Shown here piece by piece: positions 9,137 through 23,088 of a DNA stretch of 64,000 nt. Position numbers and translations under genes: made by a program. Every line of letters starts with the position of its first letter. The first letter of the stretch is position 1. Source of the DNA: an uncultured Pseudomonadota bacterium (GTDB taxonomy: Bacteria > Pseudomonadota > Gammaproteobacteria > Steroidobacterales > Steroidobacteraceae); NCBI GenBank assembly GCA_903879335.1, contig CAIRLC010000031.1:43528-107527 (forward strand), in the 5' to 3' direction. The notes below the pieces were generated by a model. The model had not been told where the DNA came from. It saw nothing but the letters and a program-made list of their open reading frames with translations, and made no database searches.

Positions 9137-10168
9137 ATGGCCGGGGCGTCGCTCGGTGATCTCGCCACACGCTTCGGCCTGACCCTTCGGGGAGACCCGG
9201 AGGTCGTGGTGCGTTCGGTCGCAACCTTGCAAGGGGCGACCGAAGGCACCCTCAGTTTTCTGGCCAACAAAAAGTACCAACGCCATTTAGCGACGACCGC
9301 GGCGTCTGCTGTCGTCGTTGACGACGCGTCAGCCGCCGATAGCCCGGTGGCCGTCTTGATCGCGCGCAACCCCTATGCGGCCTACGCTCGCATTGCCGCG
9401 GTCTTACACCCAGCGCCCACCGCGGCTCCCGGGGTGCATCCCACGGTCGTCATTGATCCCACAGCCCAGGTCGCGGCCTCGGCCACTATCGGGCCCTACG
9501 TCGTGATCGAGGCCGGGTGCCAGGTGGGTGAGCGTGCGGTCATCGGTGCCGGGACCTATCTCGGTCCAGGGTGTGTTGTGGGCGACGACACACGTCTAGC
9601 GCCCAGGGTCACCTGTTATGCGGGTGTCCGAATCGGCAGTCGCGGGTTGATCCATGCCGGCGTCGTGCTGGGTGCGGATGGGTTTGGCTTGGCCCAGGAT
9701 CGCGGCGAGTGGGTCAAGGTGCCCCAAGTAGGCGCGGTTTGCATTGGGGATGACGTCGAAATCGGTGCGAATACGACGATCGATCGCGGCGCGATCGACG
9801 ATACGACCATTGGCAATGACGTCAAGCTCGACAATCAAATTCAAATTGGCCACAACGTGCGTATCGGAGATCACACCGCGATCGCGGGTTGCGTGGGCGT
9901 GGCCGGCAGTACGACGATTGGCAGTCGCTGCATGATCGGCGGGGCGGTCGGGATCGCAGGCCATCTTGAGATTGCTGATGGCGTGGTCGTGACGGGTCTG
10001 ACCCTCGTGAGTCGGTCACTGACTGCGCCCGGCGTGTACTCCTCAGCGACGCCGGCGATGGACGCCGGCGATTGGCGCCGAGTGGTGGCGCGCCTGCGTC
10101 ACATCGATGAATTATTTGATCGGGTTCGCTCGCTGGAAGGAGCGGGCTCAAAGACTGTTCCGGAGTGA
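9137..10168 (+). CDS. lpxD: UDP-3-O-(3-hydroxyacyl)glucosamine N-acyltransferase
   Basis: LpxD adds the N-linked hydroxyacyl chain in the third step of lipid A synthesis, using acyl-ACP in the cytoplasm. The 343-residue product has an N-terminal uridine-binding domain ([14 protein letters not shown] near residue 40) and a left-handed beta-helix of hexapeptide repeats from about residue 100. The catalytic His is His239 in [13 protein letters not shown], the same number as in E. coli. A C-terminal helical extension follows. ATG at 9137; three bases separate the stop from fabZ. Confidence 0.98.
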   Translation: MAGASLGDLATRFGLTLRGDPEVVVRSVATLQGATEGTLSFLANKKYQRHLATTAASAVVVDDASAADSPVAVLIARNPYAAYARIAAVLHPAPTAAPGVHPTVVIDPTAQVAASATIGPYVVIEAGCQVGERAVIGAGTYLGPGCVVGDDTRLAPRVTCYAGVRIGSRGLIHAGVVLGADGFGLAQDRGEWVKVPQVGAVCIGDDVEIGANTTIDRGAIDDTTIGNDVKLDNQIQIGHNVRIGDHTAIAGCVGVAGSTTIGSRCMIGGAVGIAGHLEIADGVVVTGLTLVSRSLTAPGVYSSATPAMDAGDWRRVVARLRHIDELFDRVRSLEGAGSKTVPE

Positions 10169-10171
10169 GTC

Positions 10172-10639
10172 ATGAGTACTGAGAAGCAGGTTCCTGTGCT
10201 GGATATCGATGAAGTCAGAAAGCTGTTACCGCACCGGTACCCGTTCTTGATGATTGATCGCGTGCTCGAGATTGAACACGGCCAGTTCATCCGTTGCCTG
10301 AAAAACGTGACCATCAACGAACCGTTCTTTCAGGGCCATTTTCCGCATCGCCCCGTCATGCCAGGCGTCATGATTCTTGAGGCGTTGGCGCAGGCGGCGG
10401 GTATTCTTGCATTCCGCACCGCGGGCGTTGTCCCCGACGATGACACCCGGTTCTATTTCGTTGGCATCGACGGTGCCCGTTTTCGGCGCCCGGTGTTTCC
10501 GGGCGATCAGTTGATTCTCAATGCCAAAGTCGAGCGCATCATGCGCGGCATCTGGAAGTTCACCACCAGCGCCGAAGTGGATGGTGTGGAAGTCTGCAGC
10601 GCTGAAATGATGGTCGCGCCTGAGACGAAGAAGGCTTGA
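10172..10639 (+). CDS. fabZ: 3-hydroxyacyl-ACP dehydratase FabZ
   Basis: FabZ dehydrates 3-hydroxyacyl-ACP in fatty acid elongation and so competes with LpxA/LpxD for hydroxyacyl-ACP. The 155 residues form one hot-dog domain. [13 protein letters not shown] is near residue 19; the catalytic His56 is in [12 protein letters not shown] and the catalytic Glu70 in ILEALAQA. Co-transcription with lpxD and lpxA is the standard arrangement and balances phospholipid against lipid A synthesis. An ATG at 10172 opens the gene, directly after lpxD. Confidence 0.98.
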   Translation: MSTEKQVPVLDIDEVRKLLPHRYPFLMIDRVLEIEHGQFIRCLKNVTINEPFFQGHFPHRPVMPGVMILEALAQAAGILAFRTAGVVPDDDTRFYFVGIDGARFRRPVFPGDQLILNAKVERIMRGIWKFTTSAEVDGVEVCSAEMMVAPETKKA

Positions 10640-10641
10640 TC

Positions 10642-11418
10642 GTGACGGGGATTCATCCGACGGCGATCATTGATCCGACAGCGTTGCTAGCCGCGGACGT
10701 GACGGTCGGTCCGTACTCGATCATCGGCGCGGGCGTCGAGGTTGGTGCGGGCACGGTGATTGGTCCGCACGTGGTCATTCAAGGACCGACACGCATCGGG
10801 CGTGAAAATCGCATTTTTCAATTCGCGTCCATCGGCGACATTCCGCAAGACAAGAAATTTGCGGGCGAAGACTCGCGTCTGGACATTGGCGATCGCAATG
10901 TGTTTCGCGAGTGCTGCACGGTGAATCGAGGCACGGTCACCGGCGCACTGGTCACTCGGATTGGCCACGACAATCTGTTCATGGCCTATACCCACGTCGC
11001 CCATGATTGCGTGGTGGGTTCGCACTGCATCTTGGCGAACTACGCCACCTTGGCCGGTCACGTCGAGTTGGACGATTGGGCCATTCTCGGTGGGTATGCT
11101 GGCGTCCATCAGTTCTGCAAAATTGGCGCACATGCGTTTCTGGCGAATAACACGGCAGCCACTCGCGACGTGCCACCGTATGTGATGGCGGCGGGCGCAC
11201 CTGCAGAGCCGAAGGGCATCAACACCGAAGGATTGAAGCGACGCGGCTTTGATGCGGAGGCGATCGCTCGCATTAAGAACGCCTACAAGGTGCTTTACCG
11301 GTCCGGATTGAAATTCAACGAGGCCACAGAACAACTGGGCGCACTTGTCCTTGAGCAACCGGAACTTCAATTGCTCGTGGACTTTTTGCCGCGAGTCACC
11401 CGCAGCCTGATTCGTTAG
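10642..11418 (+). CDS. lpxA: UDP-N-acetylglucosamine O-acyltransferase
   Basis: LpxA catalyses the first step of lipid A synthesis, moving a hydroxyacyl chain from ACP to UDP-GlcNAc. The product is a hexapeptide-repeat beta-helix (IHPTAIIDPTA from residue 4, then repeats to about 190) with a C-terminal helical domain. The catalytic His is His121 in THVAHDCVVG. I chose GTG at 10642 (258 aa) because the AAGAAGG stretch at 10628-10634 is seven bases upstream; a TTG at 10636 overlapping the fabZ stop is the alternative and adds two residues. Chain-length residues cannot be judged by eye. Confidence 0.96.
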   Translation: MTGIHPTAIIDPTALLAADVTVGPYSIIGAGVEVGAGTVIGPHVVIQGPTRIGRENRIFQFASIGDIPQDKKFAGEDSRLDIGDRNVFRECCTVNRGTVTGALVTRIGHDNLFMAYTHVAHDCVVGSHCILANYATLAGHVELDDWAILGGYAGVHQFCKIGAHAFLANNTAATRDVPPYVMAAGAPAEPKGINTEGLKRRGFDAEAIARIKNAYKVLYRSGLKFNEATEQLGALVLEQPELQLLVDFLPRVTRSLIR

Positions 11419-11434
11419 ACGAGGCGACACCGGC

Positions 11435-12583
11435 GTGTCTGAGCGTATTGTCATCGTGGCGGGCGAGACCTCTGGCGACAATTTAGCCGCCGGCTTGATT
11501 CGCGCCTTGCGCGCACGCCGTCCCGACTTACAGTTTGAGGGCGTTGCGGGTCCTGCGATGGCCGCGCAAGGGTGTCGCGTCTGGGCTCACTCTGAAGCCT
11601 TGGCCGTGATGGGCCTTTTCGAGGTGATCCCACACCTGGCTCGCATGTTGCGTTTGCGCCGTGATGTGGTCCGCCAAACTTTAGCGAGTGCGCCGCGGGT
11701 CTTTATCGGCGTCGATGCGCCATCGTTCAATCTAGGCCTCGCCGCGCGATTGCACGCAGCGGGAATCCCCACCGTTCAGTACGTGAGCCCACAGGTTTGG
11801 GCATGGCGTCAGGGGCGGGTGGCGCGTATGGCCAAAACGCTTGATCTCGTGCTGTGTGTGTTGCCGTTTGAAAAGCCGTTTTACGAAGGGCGTGGCCTCG
11901 CCGCTGAATTTGTCGGCCACCCACTGGCGGACCGTTTGCCACTGGTGCCGGATCGAGTGGCCGCGCGCGCGGCGTTAAGGTTGCCGCAAGAGGGTGAGGT
12001 GGTCGCCATTTTGCCCGGCAGTCGCCGCGGCGAAGTGCAGCGCTTGGCCAAAGATTTTATCGGTGCAGCTCGGTTGCTCCGCGCGAGTCGTCCAGGCATT
12101 CGCTTCATTGCACCGATGGCGAATGCCTCGGCCCGAGCGTTGTTTGAGGCGGCCCTGGCTGAGGTGGGCGGTGTCGAGATCGACATTTTCGATGGCGGTT
12201 CCGCACTCGCCCTCACGGCGGCGGACTGCGTACTGGTGGCCTCAGGGACCGCGACCTTGGAGACGATGCTCTGTAAACGGCCGATGGTCGTGGCTTATCG
12301 GCTTGGTCGAGCCACGGCCTGGATCATTCAGCGCTTGATGCGGGCGCCATTTTTCTCGCAGCCCAACCTGCTGGCTGGTCGCGCAGTGGTGCCTGAGCTA
12401 TTTCAAGACGCGGTAACGCCGGACGCTTTGGCCGATGCATTGGCGCGCTGGCTTGATGACCGTGCGGCACGCAGTGAAACGGAATCGTTGTTTACCGCAT
12501 TGCATGAACAATTGAAGCTCGGCGCCAGCGAACGCGCTGCCGAAGCGGTACTCGCGCTGATTGATCGGTCTCGGCCACAGTGA
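11435..12583 (+). CDS. lpxB: Lipid-A-disaccharide synthase
   Basis: LpxB is a GT-B type (family 19) glycosyltransferase at the inner face of the inner membrane that joins lipid X and UDP-diacylglucosamine into the lipid A disaccharide. The 382 residues match the family. Signatures are VAGETSGDNLAAGLI near residue 8, the FEGVAGPAM segment, YVSPQVWAWRQGR near 113, ILPGSRRGEVQRL near 190 and ASGTATLETMLCKRPMVVAY near 270. The start is GTG at 11435, and the stop overlaps the rnhB GTG. Confidence 0.98.
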   Translation: MSERIVIVAGETSGDNLAAGLIRALRARRPDLQFEGVAGPAMAAQGCRVWAHSEALAVMGLFEVIPHLARMLRLRRDVVRQTLASAPRVFIGVDAPSFNLGLAARLHAAGIPTVQYVSPQVWAWRQGRVARMAKTLDLVLCVLPFEKPFYEGRGLAAEFVGHPLADRLPLVPDRVAARAALRLPQEGEVVAILPGSRRGEVQRLAKDFIGAARLLRASRPGIRFIAPMANASARALFEAALAEVGGVEIDIFDGGSALALTAADCVLVASGTATLETMLCKRPMVVAYRLGRATAWIIQRLMRAPFFSQPNLLAGRAVVPELFQDAVTPDALADALARWLDDRAARSETESLFTALHEQLKLGASERAAEAVLALIDRSRPQ

Positions 12584-13206
12584 CCGTCGCCTGGCCGACG
12601 GCGCCGGGTATGGCCGGGGTCGATGAGGCAGGCCGGGGACCACTCGCGGGGCCGGTCGTTGCGGCTGCTGTGATTCTCCCATCGGAACCCCTCATTCTCG
12701 GGTTGAACGACTCCAAAAAACTGACTGCTGCACGCCGCGAGGAGCTCGCGGTGCAGATTCGGGCGCGGGCGGTGGCCTACGGGCTCGGCTGGGTCAGCGC
12801 GGAAGAGATTGATGCGCTTAATATTCTGAAGGCGACCTATCTCGCGATGCGCCGGGCGCTCCTAGCGCTTTCCGTCTATCCGCAGGAAGTCCTGATCGAT
12901 GGAAATCGTCTGCCGCCCACCGACGGATTGCCGTTTACGGCCCAATGGCGGGCCATCGTCAAGGGGGACGGCAAGGAAGCGGCCATCGCTGCAGCCTCCA
13001 TCCTCGCCAAAACGGCGCGGGACGACTTTATGCTCGGCGCCGAGGCGGCCCTCCCCGGGTATGGCTTCGGCCAGCACAAGGGCTATGGCACGGCCCAACA
13101 TATCGCTGCTCTGCGTGAATTAGGTGTCACTCCGCTGCATCGGCGGACCTTTGAGCCGGTAAAATCGATGTGCCTTAGCCGACCGTCGAGTGTAGATAGC
13201 CCGTGA
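12580..13206 (+). CDS. rnhB: Ribonuclease HII
   Basis: RNase HII removes ribonucleotides embedded in DNA and RNA in RNA/DNA hybrids. The motif AGVDEAGRGPLAGPVVAAA near residue 12 supplies catalytic Asp15 and Glu16; further acidic residues lie in VLIDGNRLP and near AAASILAKTARDDFM. The 208-residue length is normal. The start is GTG at 12580, overlapping the lpxB stop; its own stop overlaps the dnaE GTG. The lpxB-rnhB-dnaE arrangement is the classical enteric order. Confidence 0.98.
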   Translation: MTVAWPTAPGMAGVDEAGRGPLAGPVVAAAVILPSEPLILGLNDSKKLTAARREELAVQIRARAVAYGLGWVSAEEIDALNILKATYLAMRRALLALSVYPQEVLIDGNRLPPTDGLPFTAQWRAIVKGDGKEAAIAAASILAKTARDDFMLGAEAALPGYGFGQHKGYGTAQHIAALRELGVTPLHRRTFEPVKSMCLSRPSSVDSP

Positions 13207-16200
13207 CCGCCTTCGTCCATCTCCGCGTCCATACCGAGTATTCCTTAGTCGATGGCGTTGTGCGCATCGACGAGTTGGCTGCCGCGACCGCGGCAGCCGG
13301 AATGCCGGCGGTGGCCGTCACCGATCAGGCGAATTTGTTCGCGATGGTGAAGTTTTACAAGGCGGCTCAGGCGGCCGGTGTTAAACCCATCATCGGTGTC
13401 GACCTATTGATCCGCGAGTTGGGCGATCGCGCTGAACCCTCCCGGCTGACGCTGCTGTGCATGAATGCCGCAGGTTACGGCAACCTGGCGCGGCTCGTGA
13501 CTAAGAGTTACCTGGAAGGGCAACGCCGCGACGGTATTCCTTTGGTCGAACGGGATTGGCTGCAGCCTGAGACCGTCGATGGATTGATCGCGTTATCCGG
13601 TGCCGCAGATGGCGACGTGGGTCGATTCATCGGTAACGATAAGACGGCGGACGCGCACCGTGCGGCGCGGGCTTGGCGCGCGTTATTTGGCGATCGCTAC
13701 TACTTGGAGCTGACCCGCACCGGACGCGCCGACGACGATGTGATCGTCGATGGCATGTTGGGTTTGGTCGCTGAGTTGGGCTTGCCGGCCGTAGCAACCA
13801 ATGACGTGCGCTTTTTAAAGCAGGAAGACTTCGAGGCGCATGAAGCCCGGGTTTGTATTCACGACGGCGAGCAGCTCGGCAACCCTAATCGTGCGCGCCG
13901 ATACACCGACGATCAATATCTGAAGTCCCCGGCCGAGATGGCGGCCTTGTGGTCCGACGTCCCTGGGGTCCTCGAGCAATCGGTGCAGATTGCGCGTCGC
14001 TGCTCACTCGAATTAAAGCTGGGTAATCCGCAATTGCCGCGTTATCCGGTGCCGGAAGGGCAGACAACGGCGGATTTCTTGCGCACGGAATCGGCCCGTG
14101 GATTGAAGGAGCGCCTCGAGGCTATCGCCAAGGGTGTGCCGATCGTGCGTGAGGTGCCGCTCGGCGACTACGACGCTCGACTCGAACGCGAGCTAGGCGT
14201 GATTACCTCGATGGGTTTTGAAGGCTACTTCCTCATCGTGGCCGACTTTATTCGTTGGGCCAAACACAACGGCGTGCCGGTCGGCCCGGGACGTGGATCG
14301 GGTGCAGGCTCGTTGGTGGCCTATGCGCTCGGCATCACAGACTTGGATCCCTTACAGCACGATCTGCTGTTCGAGCGCTTCCTGAATCCTGAACGTATCT
14401 CGATGCCCGACTTTGACGTCGACTTCTGCACCAACGGCCGGGACCGCGTCATCGAATATGTCGCAGAAAAATATGGTCGCGAGCGTGTTTCGCAGATCAT
14501 CACCTACGGCACGATGGCCGCGAAAGCGGTTGTGCGTGACGTCGGTCGTGTACTTGGCCACGGCTACGGTGCGGTGGATCGGATCGCCAAGCTCATTCCT
14601 TTTGAGCTCGAGATGACGCTGGATAAAGCGCTCGAGCAAGAGGAAGAGTTGAAACGGGCCTACGACGCTGAGGATGACGTACGCGCGATCATCGATCTCG
14701 GTCGCTCGCTGGAGGGACTGACGCGTAATGCCGGCATGCATGCGGGTGGCGTGGTCATCGCGCCCTCGGTTCTGACGGATTTTGCGCCACTCTTCGTTGA
14801 AGAAGGCGGGACCTCGGTCGTCACTCAATTCGACAAGGACGACGTTGAGGCGACTGGTCTCGTCAAGTTCGACTTTTTGGGCTTGCGCACGCTAACGGTC
14901 ATCGATTTGGCCGTGCGGATCGTGAACGCAGAGCGAGCGAGCAACGGCGAGGCGCCGTTGGATATGGCGCTATTGCCTTTTGATGATCCGAAGACCTTCG
15001 AACTACTGAAGGCGTGCCGCACGACGGGCGTGTTCCAATTGGAATCGCGCGGCATGCGGGATCTATTGCGGCGCCTGCAGCCCGATCGCTTTGAAGACAT
15101 TGTGGCGCTCGTGGCGTTGTTCCGCCCGGGTCCGCTGCAGTCCGGCATGGTCGATGACTTCATTGAGCGTAAGCATGCGCCGCGGGGTCAGAAGATCGAT
15201 TACCTCCATGCCGATCTTGAGCCTGTATTGACGCCCACTTACGGCGTCATCTTGTACCAAGAGCAGGTGATGCAGATCGCTCAGGTTCTGGCGGGCTACA
15301 CCTTAGGCGGCGCCGATCTGTTGCGTCGCGCCATGGGTAAGAAAAAAGCCGAGGAGATGGCCGAGCAACGCGCCGTTTTCACGACGGGTGCGACCGCCCG
15401 CGGTGTGCCAGAGGCGCAGGCGACCCACATCTTCGACCTGATGGAGAAATTCGCCGGCTACGGCTTTAATAAGTCGCACTCGGCCGCGTATGCCGTTCTC
15501 ACGTATCACACCGCCTGGATCAAAGCACATTACCCCGCGGCCTTTGCCGCGGCGGTGTTGTCCTGCGATATGGACAAGACCGATAAGGTCGTCGTCGGCG
15601 TTGAGGACTGTAAGGAAATGGGCATCACGGTGTTGCCACCGGATGTCAACGCGTCGAATCTGCGCTTTGAGGTCGCGGGTCCCAAATCAATACGCTATGG
15701 GCTTGGCGCGATCAAAGGCGTGGGCTCGGCGGCGGTACAGTCCATCGTGGATGCGCGGGTCGCGGGTGGGTTATTCCGCGATGTGCAGGACCTGTGCATG
15801 CGGATCAGTCTCTCGGCGGTGAATCGGAAGTGCTTGGAAGCGTTGATCAAGGCCGGCGCCTTGGACGGCATGGGTCCGAACCGCGCGAGCCTCATGGCGC
15901 AATTGCCGGCGGCTATGCAGGCCGGTGAGCAGAGCAGTGAGGCGCTTGCGATTGGTCAAGAGGATATGTTCGGCGTCGCCGCGCCAACGCCCCAAGTCGT
16001 CAATCGAGCGGCCCTCGGACCTGCGATACCGGATTGGCCCAAAGGCATACGGCTGGGCTTTGAGCGCGAGACGCTCGGGTTCTATCTGTCGGGCCACCCG
16101 ATGGATGAGTTTCGCAATGATTTGAAATACATCGCTCCAGCCACGATTGCGGATGTGGGTGGACCAAAGCCTGCCGGCGGAGGCGGGTGGGGCTCGCCGC

Positions 16201-16772
16201 AGCGCCAAGTGACGGTGGCCGGTCTTGTGCTCGAGGTGAAGAAACGAAACAACCGCAATATTCTCGTCCTTGACGATGGTACGGGTCGTCTTGAAGTGTC
16301 GATTTTTGATGACCTTGCGCAGAATCACCGGGATCTGGTGGCCAAAGACGCCTTGTTGGTGGTCGAGGGTGGTCTCAAATGGGACGACTACAGTGAAGGC
16401 TGGCGTCTCTCGGCCAAAAAGCTCGTCGGCCTTGAATCCGCCCGTGAAAACCAAGCGCGCCGATTGCTGTTGCGCTGGCCTGCCGGCACCGAGGGGCGGG
16501 ATGTATTGGCGCGCCTCGAGGGCGCGCTGCGCCCAGCACGCGGCGGGCGCTGTGCCGTGGCGGTCTACTATCCGGGCGGTGCGGCGCGGGCGTTGCTGGA
16601 ATTTTCAGCGGATTGGAATGTGCGACCAACCCGGGCGCTATTAGATGAACTTGTCAGCCAGTTTGGCGAAGATGGCGTCAAAGTATCGTATCATCCCCGC
16701 GATCAGGAGGCCTGTTTGCGCGACTGGGGTGCCCGCGGCGTGGTGGAACGACGCCAGGTTGCGATCACTTAA
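13203..16772 (+). CDS. dnaE: DNA polymerase III alpha subunit
   Basis: DnaE is the replicative polymerase subunit. At 1189 residues it is slightly longer than the E. coli protein. The N-terminal PHP domain begins with FVHLRVHTEYSLVDG; the polymerase palm carries the catalytic acids in MPDFDVDFC (Asp403 and Asp405); GPGRGSGAGSLVAYALG lies just before it. Helix-hairpin-helix DNA binding, an OB-fold (near VTVAGLVLEVKKRNNRN) and a C-terminal tau-binding region follow. The GTG start at 13203 overlaps the rnhB stop by four bases. accA follows after 51 bases. Confidence 0.98.
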   Translation: MTAFVHLRVHTEYSLVDGVVRIDELAAATAAAGMPAVAVTDQANLFAMVKFYKAAQAAGVKPIIGVDLLIRELGDRAEPSRLTLLCMNAAGYGNLARLVTKSYLEGQRRDGIPLVERDWLQPETVDGLIALSGAADGDVGRFIGNDKTADAHRAARAWRALFGDRYYLELTRTGRADDDVIVDGMLGLVAELGLPAVATNDVRFLKQEDFEAHEARVCIHDGEQLGNPNRARRYTDDQYLKSPAEMAALWSDVPGVLEQSVQIARRCSLELKLGNPQLPRYPVPEGQTTADFLRTESARGLKERLEAIAKGVPIVREVPLGDYDARLERELGVITSMGFEGYFLIVADFIRWAKHNGVPVGPGRGSGAGSLVAYALGITDLDPLQHDLLFERFLNPERISMPDFDVDFCTNGRDRVIEYVAEKYGRERVSQIITYGTMAAKAVVRDVGRVLGHGYGAVDRIAKLIPFELEMTLDKALEQEEELKRAYDAEDDVRAIIDLGRSLEGLTRNAGMHAGGVVIAPSVLTDFAPLFVEEGGTSVVTQFDKDDVEATGLVKFDFLGLRTLTVIDLAVRIVNAERASNGEAPLDMALLPFDDPKTFELLKACRTTGVFQLESRGMRDLLRRLQPDRFEDIVALVALFRPGPLQSGMVDDFIERKHAPRGQKIDYLHADLEPVLTPTYGVILYQEQVMQIAQVLAGYTLGGADLLRRAMGKKKAEEMAEQRAVFTTGATARGVPEAQATHIFDLMEKFAGYGFNKSHSAAYAVLTYHTAWIKAHYPAAFAAAVLSCDMDKTDKVVVGVEDCKEMGITVLPPDVNASNLRFEVAGPKSIRYGLGAIKGVGSAAVQSIVDARVAGGLFRDVQDLCMRISLSAVNRKCLEALIKAGALDGMGPNRASLMAQLPAAMQAGEQSSEALAIGQEDMFGVAAPTPQVVNRAALGPAIPDWPKGIRLGFERETLGFYLSGHPMDEFRNDLKYIAPATIADVGGPKPAGGGGWGSPQRQVTVAGLVLEVKKRNNRNILVLDDGTGRLEVSIFDDLAQNHRDLVAKDALLVVEGGLKWDDYSEGWRLSAKKLVGLESARENQARRLLLRWPAGTEGRDVLARLEGALRPARGGRCAVAVYYPGGAARALLEFSADWNVRPTRALLDELVSQFGEDGVKVSYHPRDQEACLRDWGARGVVERRQVAIT

Positions 16773-16823
16773 GCGCCGCCCCCTCTTGACTGAATCGTCG
16801 CCGTCTGTGACCTTGCCGCCCCC

Positions 16824-17786
16824 ATGGACCTGAACTTCCTAGATTTCGAACAACCGATCGCCGAGCTCGAGGCGAAAATCGACGAATTGAAGTACCTCGG
16901 AGAGGACAACTCCGAGATCAACATCGTCGAGGAAATCGCTCGGCTGCGCGCGAAAAGCCAGACGCTGACCAAGAGCTTGTTCGCCAATTTGACACCCTGG
17001 CAGGTGGCCCAGTTGGCGCGCCATCCACAGCGACCGTATACCCTCGACTACATTCCGCAGCTGTTCACCGATTTCGATGAGCTGCATGGCGATCGAATGT
17101 ATGCCGATGATTCTGCCATTGTCGGTGGGCCGGCGCGTCTTTTGGGTCGGCCCGTGATGGTCATCGGTCAGCAAAAAGGCCGAGACACCAAAGAGCGAGT
17201 GCGCCGTAACTACGGCATGCCGAAGCCTGAGGGTTACCGCAAAGCGTTGCGCTTAATGAAACTGGCGGAACGTTTTTCGATGCCGATCGTTACGCTCATT
17301 GATACCCCCGGGGCATACCCAGGTGTGGGCTCAGAGGAGCGCAATCAAAGCGAGGCGATCGCTCGAAATCTCTTCGAGATGGCGCGTCTGCGGGTGCCGA
17401 TTGTCAGTTGCGTGATTGGTGAAGGCGGCTCAGGTGGCGCGCTCGCCATCGGCGTCTGCGATCGACTGTTCATGCTGCAGTATTCCGTGTACTCGGTGAT
17501 TTCGCCGGAGGGTTGCGCATCGATCCTCTGGAAGAGCGCCGATAAGCGCGAATTGGCGGCCGACGCCATGGCCATCACGGCCGTGCGTTTGAAGCACAAT
17601 AATCTCGTCGATGAAGTGATCGAAGAACCACTCGGCGGCGCACACCGTGATCCTTTGCTGATGGCCGAGCGAGTGCGTGCAGCGTTGGCGGCTGCGGTAG
17701 ACGATCTGTCTGATCGACCGGTGGACACGTTGTTGGACGAGCGGGCTCGTCGCTTCGATTCCTTCGGCGTGTTCCGCGCGACCTGA
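16824..17786 (+). CDS. accA: Acetyl-CoA carboxylase carboxyltransferase subunit alpha
   Basis: With AccD this subunit transfers the carboxyl group from biotin to acetyl-CoA, making malonyl-CoA for fatty acid synthesis. The 320 residues match E. coli AccA (319). It starts [19 protein letters not shown], has the [19 protein letters not shown] segment near 113 and the carboxyltransferase core with [20 protein letters not shown] near 155 and [15 protein letters not shown] near 202. The dnaE-accA-tilS order is conserved in gammaproteobacteria. No truncation or unusual feature is seen. Confidence 0.98.
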   Translation: MDLNFLDFEQPIAELEAKIDELKYLGEDNSEINIVEEIARLRAKSQTLTKSLFANLTPWQVAQLARHPQRPYTLDYIPQLFTDFDELHGDRMYADDSAIVGGPARLLGRPVMVIGQQKGRDTKERVRRNYGMPKPEGYRKALRLMKLAERFSMPIVTLIDTPGAYPGVGSEERNQSEAIARNLFEMARLRVPIVSCVIGEGGSGGALAIGVCDRLFMLQYSVYSVISPEGCASILWKSADKRELAADAMAITAVRLKHNNLVDEVIEEPLGGAHRDPLLMAERVRAALAAAVDDLSDRPVDTLLDERARRFDSFGVFRAT

Positions 17787-17796
17787 CGTATCGGGC

Positions 17797-19158
17797 ATGA
17801 CGGCGCGCGCGGCAACGCCGTTCTCGCCGACGATGCTCGCCGAGCGTCTCGGCGACGCAGTGGCGGCCGATCGCCTCGTGATTGGGTTATCGGGCGGTGC
17901 CGACTCGGCGGCGCTGCTCGCAGCTGCGGCCAACTTGGCGTCCACCTATGCCGTTCGCGCCGTGCATATCGATCACGGACTCCCGGGCTCACCGCGCTTG
18001 CGGGCCGCAGCTCAGTCGGCGGCCGCGCATTGCGGCATTCCCCTGCAGATCATTGCGGTGGAATTGCAGAACATCCCAGCGCTCGGTGTGGAGGCCGCGG
18101 CTCGGGACGCCCGCTACGCAGCCTTTAAGTCCACGCTGCAACCAGGCGAGGATCTCCTCACAGCCCATCATGTCGAGGATCAGGCCGAGACTCTGCTGTT
18201 GCAGTTGCTGCGTGGTGCCGGTGCGCGCGGCCTTGCTGCGATGCCGGTCATGTCCGCACTCGGATCTGGCCGCCTGGTGCGGCCCCTGCTCAACGTCGGG
18301 CGCGACGCCTTGCGCGCCTACGCGGTGGCCATGGCGGTGCCGTGGTGTGAGGACCCCAGTAACGATGACCGCGACCTTGATCGGAATTACCTGCGACATG
18401 AAATCTGGCCTGCTTTGTGCGCCCGCTGGCCTTCGGCCGGCGTAACGCTCGGGCGTTCGGCCGGCCACTTGGCTGAGACCGTGCGATTGCTCGACACCGA
18501 ATTGGAGCAACGCCTAGCCGAGGCTGCGGCGGGTGACGGTTTGCGCCTATCGGCACTCCAGGCGATGGAGCCAGCCTGGCGGCGTGAGGTCGTGCGCAGT
18601 TGGCTGCGTGGCCGCGGATTGTCCGTTCCCTCGACGCGGCGATTGGCGCAATTGGAGGCGCAGTTTTTTAACTCGAACGCCGATACGCAGCCGCTGCTCG
18701 CCTGGGGTGGATGGGAGCTACGGCGGCATGACGGGCGCCTCGTGGTCCATCAAAGCTTGCCGCCTTTAGCGTTGCCGGCACAGGCCGCGCTGCGCGTTGG
18801 CGAGGCGGTTGATCTCGCCGGTCTCGGCCGGTTGGTGGTTGAGTCGGGTGGGGTGGGCAATTTACGTCTCCGATCGACGGGTGAGTATCGTTTGGCGGTG
18901 CGGCAGGGCGGAGAGCGCTGGCAAAGCGACCCCAATCGCCCGATGCGGCCGTTGAAGGACTGCCTCCGGGAGGCTCGCATCCCACCGTGGGTGCGGGAGC
19001 GGGTCGTGTTGGTCTGGGCGGGGGAGGCTGTGGCTGCCGTGGTCCTTCCGCACCAGGCCTGGGTGGCTGCCGCCCATCAGGCTCGGGGGGCTGAGGACGC
19101 GATGGTGTTGCGGTGGATCAATCCGCCCGACGCGTTATTGGGTCCTCTTTTGCGTTGA
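17797..19158 (+). CDS. tilS: tRNA(Ile)-lysidine synthetase
   Basis: TilS attaches lysine to cytidine 34 of the CAU-anticodon isoleucine tRNA, so that it reads AUA as isoleucine. The ATP pyrophosphatase loop LSGGADSAALL is near residue 29, followed by HIDHGLPG, TAHHVEDQAETLLLQLLRG near 126 and the RPLLNVGRDALR segment. A middle domain and the C-terminal TilS domain (about 350-440) complete the E. coli-type architecture at 453 residues. ATG at 17797, ten bases after accA. A possible terminator follows at 19199-19222. Confidence 0.96.
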   Translation: MTARAATPFSPTMLAERLGDAVAADRLVIGLSGGADSAALLAAAANLASTYAVRAVHIDHGLPGSPRLRAAAQSAAAHCGIPLQIIAVELQNIPALGVEAAARDARYAAFKSTLQPGEDLLTAHHVEDQAETLLLQLLRGAGARGLAAMPVMSALGSGRLVRPLLNVGRDALRAYAVAMAVPWCEDPSNDDRDLDRNYLRHEIWPALCARWPSAGVTLGRSAGHLAETVRLLDTELEQRLAEAAAGDGLRLSALQAMEPAWRREVVRSWLRGRGLSVPSTRRLAQLEAQFFNSNADTQPLLAWGGWELRRHDGRLVVHQSLPPLALPAQAALRVGEAVDLAGLGRLVVESGGVGNLRLRSTGEYRLAVRQGGERWQSDPNRPMRPLKDCLREARIPPWVRERVVLVWAGEAVAAVVLPHQAWVAAAHQARGAEDAMVLRWINPPDALLGPLLR

Positions 19159-19183
19159 GGCCGGCACGCCTTTCCGATAGACT
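19155..19183 (+). promoter_or_regulatory. Possible sigma-70 promoter for pyrG
   Basis: TTGAGG (19155-19160) and TAGACT (19178-19183) are separated by 17 bases; each matches four of six consensus positions. The site overlaps the end of tilS, and transcription would start near 19190, about 60 bases before the pyrG ATG and just before the hairpin at 19199. It is a by-eye match only. Confidence 0.35.
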
Positions 19184-19198
19184 GGTTTCCCGTCGAAC

Positions 19199-19222
19199 AG
19201 GGCCCTTCTGTGGCCCTTTTTT
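19199..19222 (+). terminator. Intrinsic terminator-like hairpin between tilS and pyrG
   Basis: AGGGCC (19199-19204) can pair with GGCCCT (19212-19217) across a seven-base loop, and six T residues (19217-19222) follow. This fits a Rho-independent terminator for the tilS transcript. It also lies inside the leader of any transcript made from the candidate promoter at 19155-19183, so attenuation of pyrG is a second reading. Confidence 0.55.
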
Positions 19223-19224
19223 AG

Positions 19225-20880
<1,656 letters not shown>

Positions 20881-20882
20881 TC

Positions 20883-23043
<2,161 letters not shown>

Positions 23044-23088
23044 ACGGTGATTGCAGGTCACGAGCAGCATTGCTAACGTGAGGGCACC

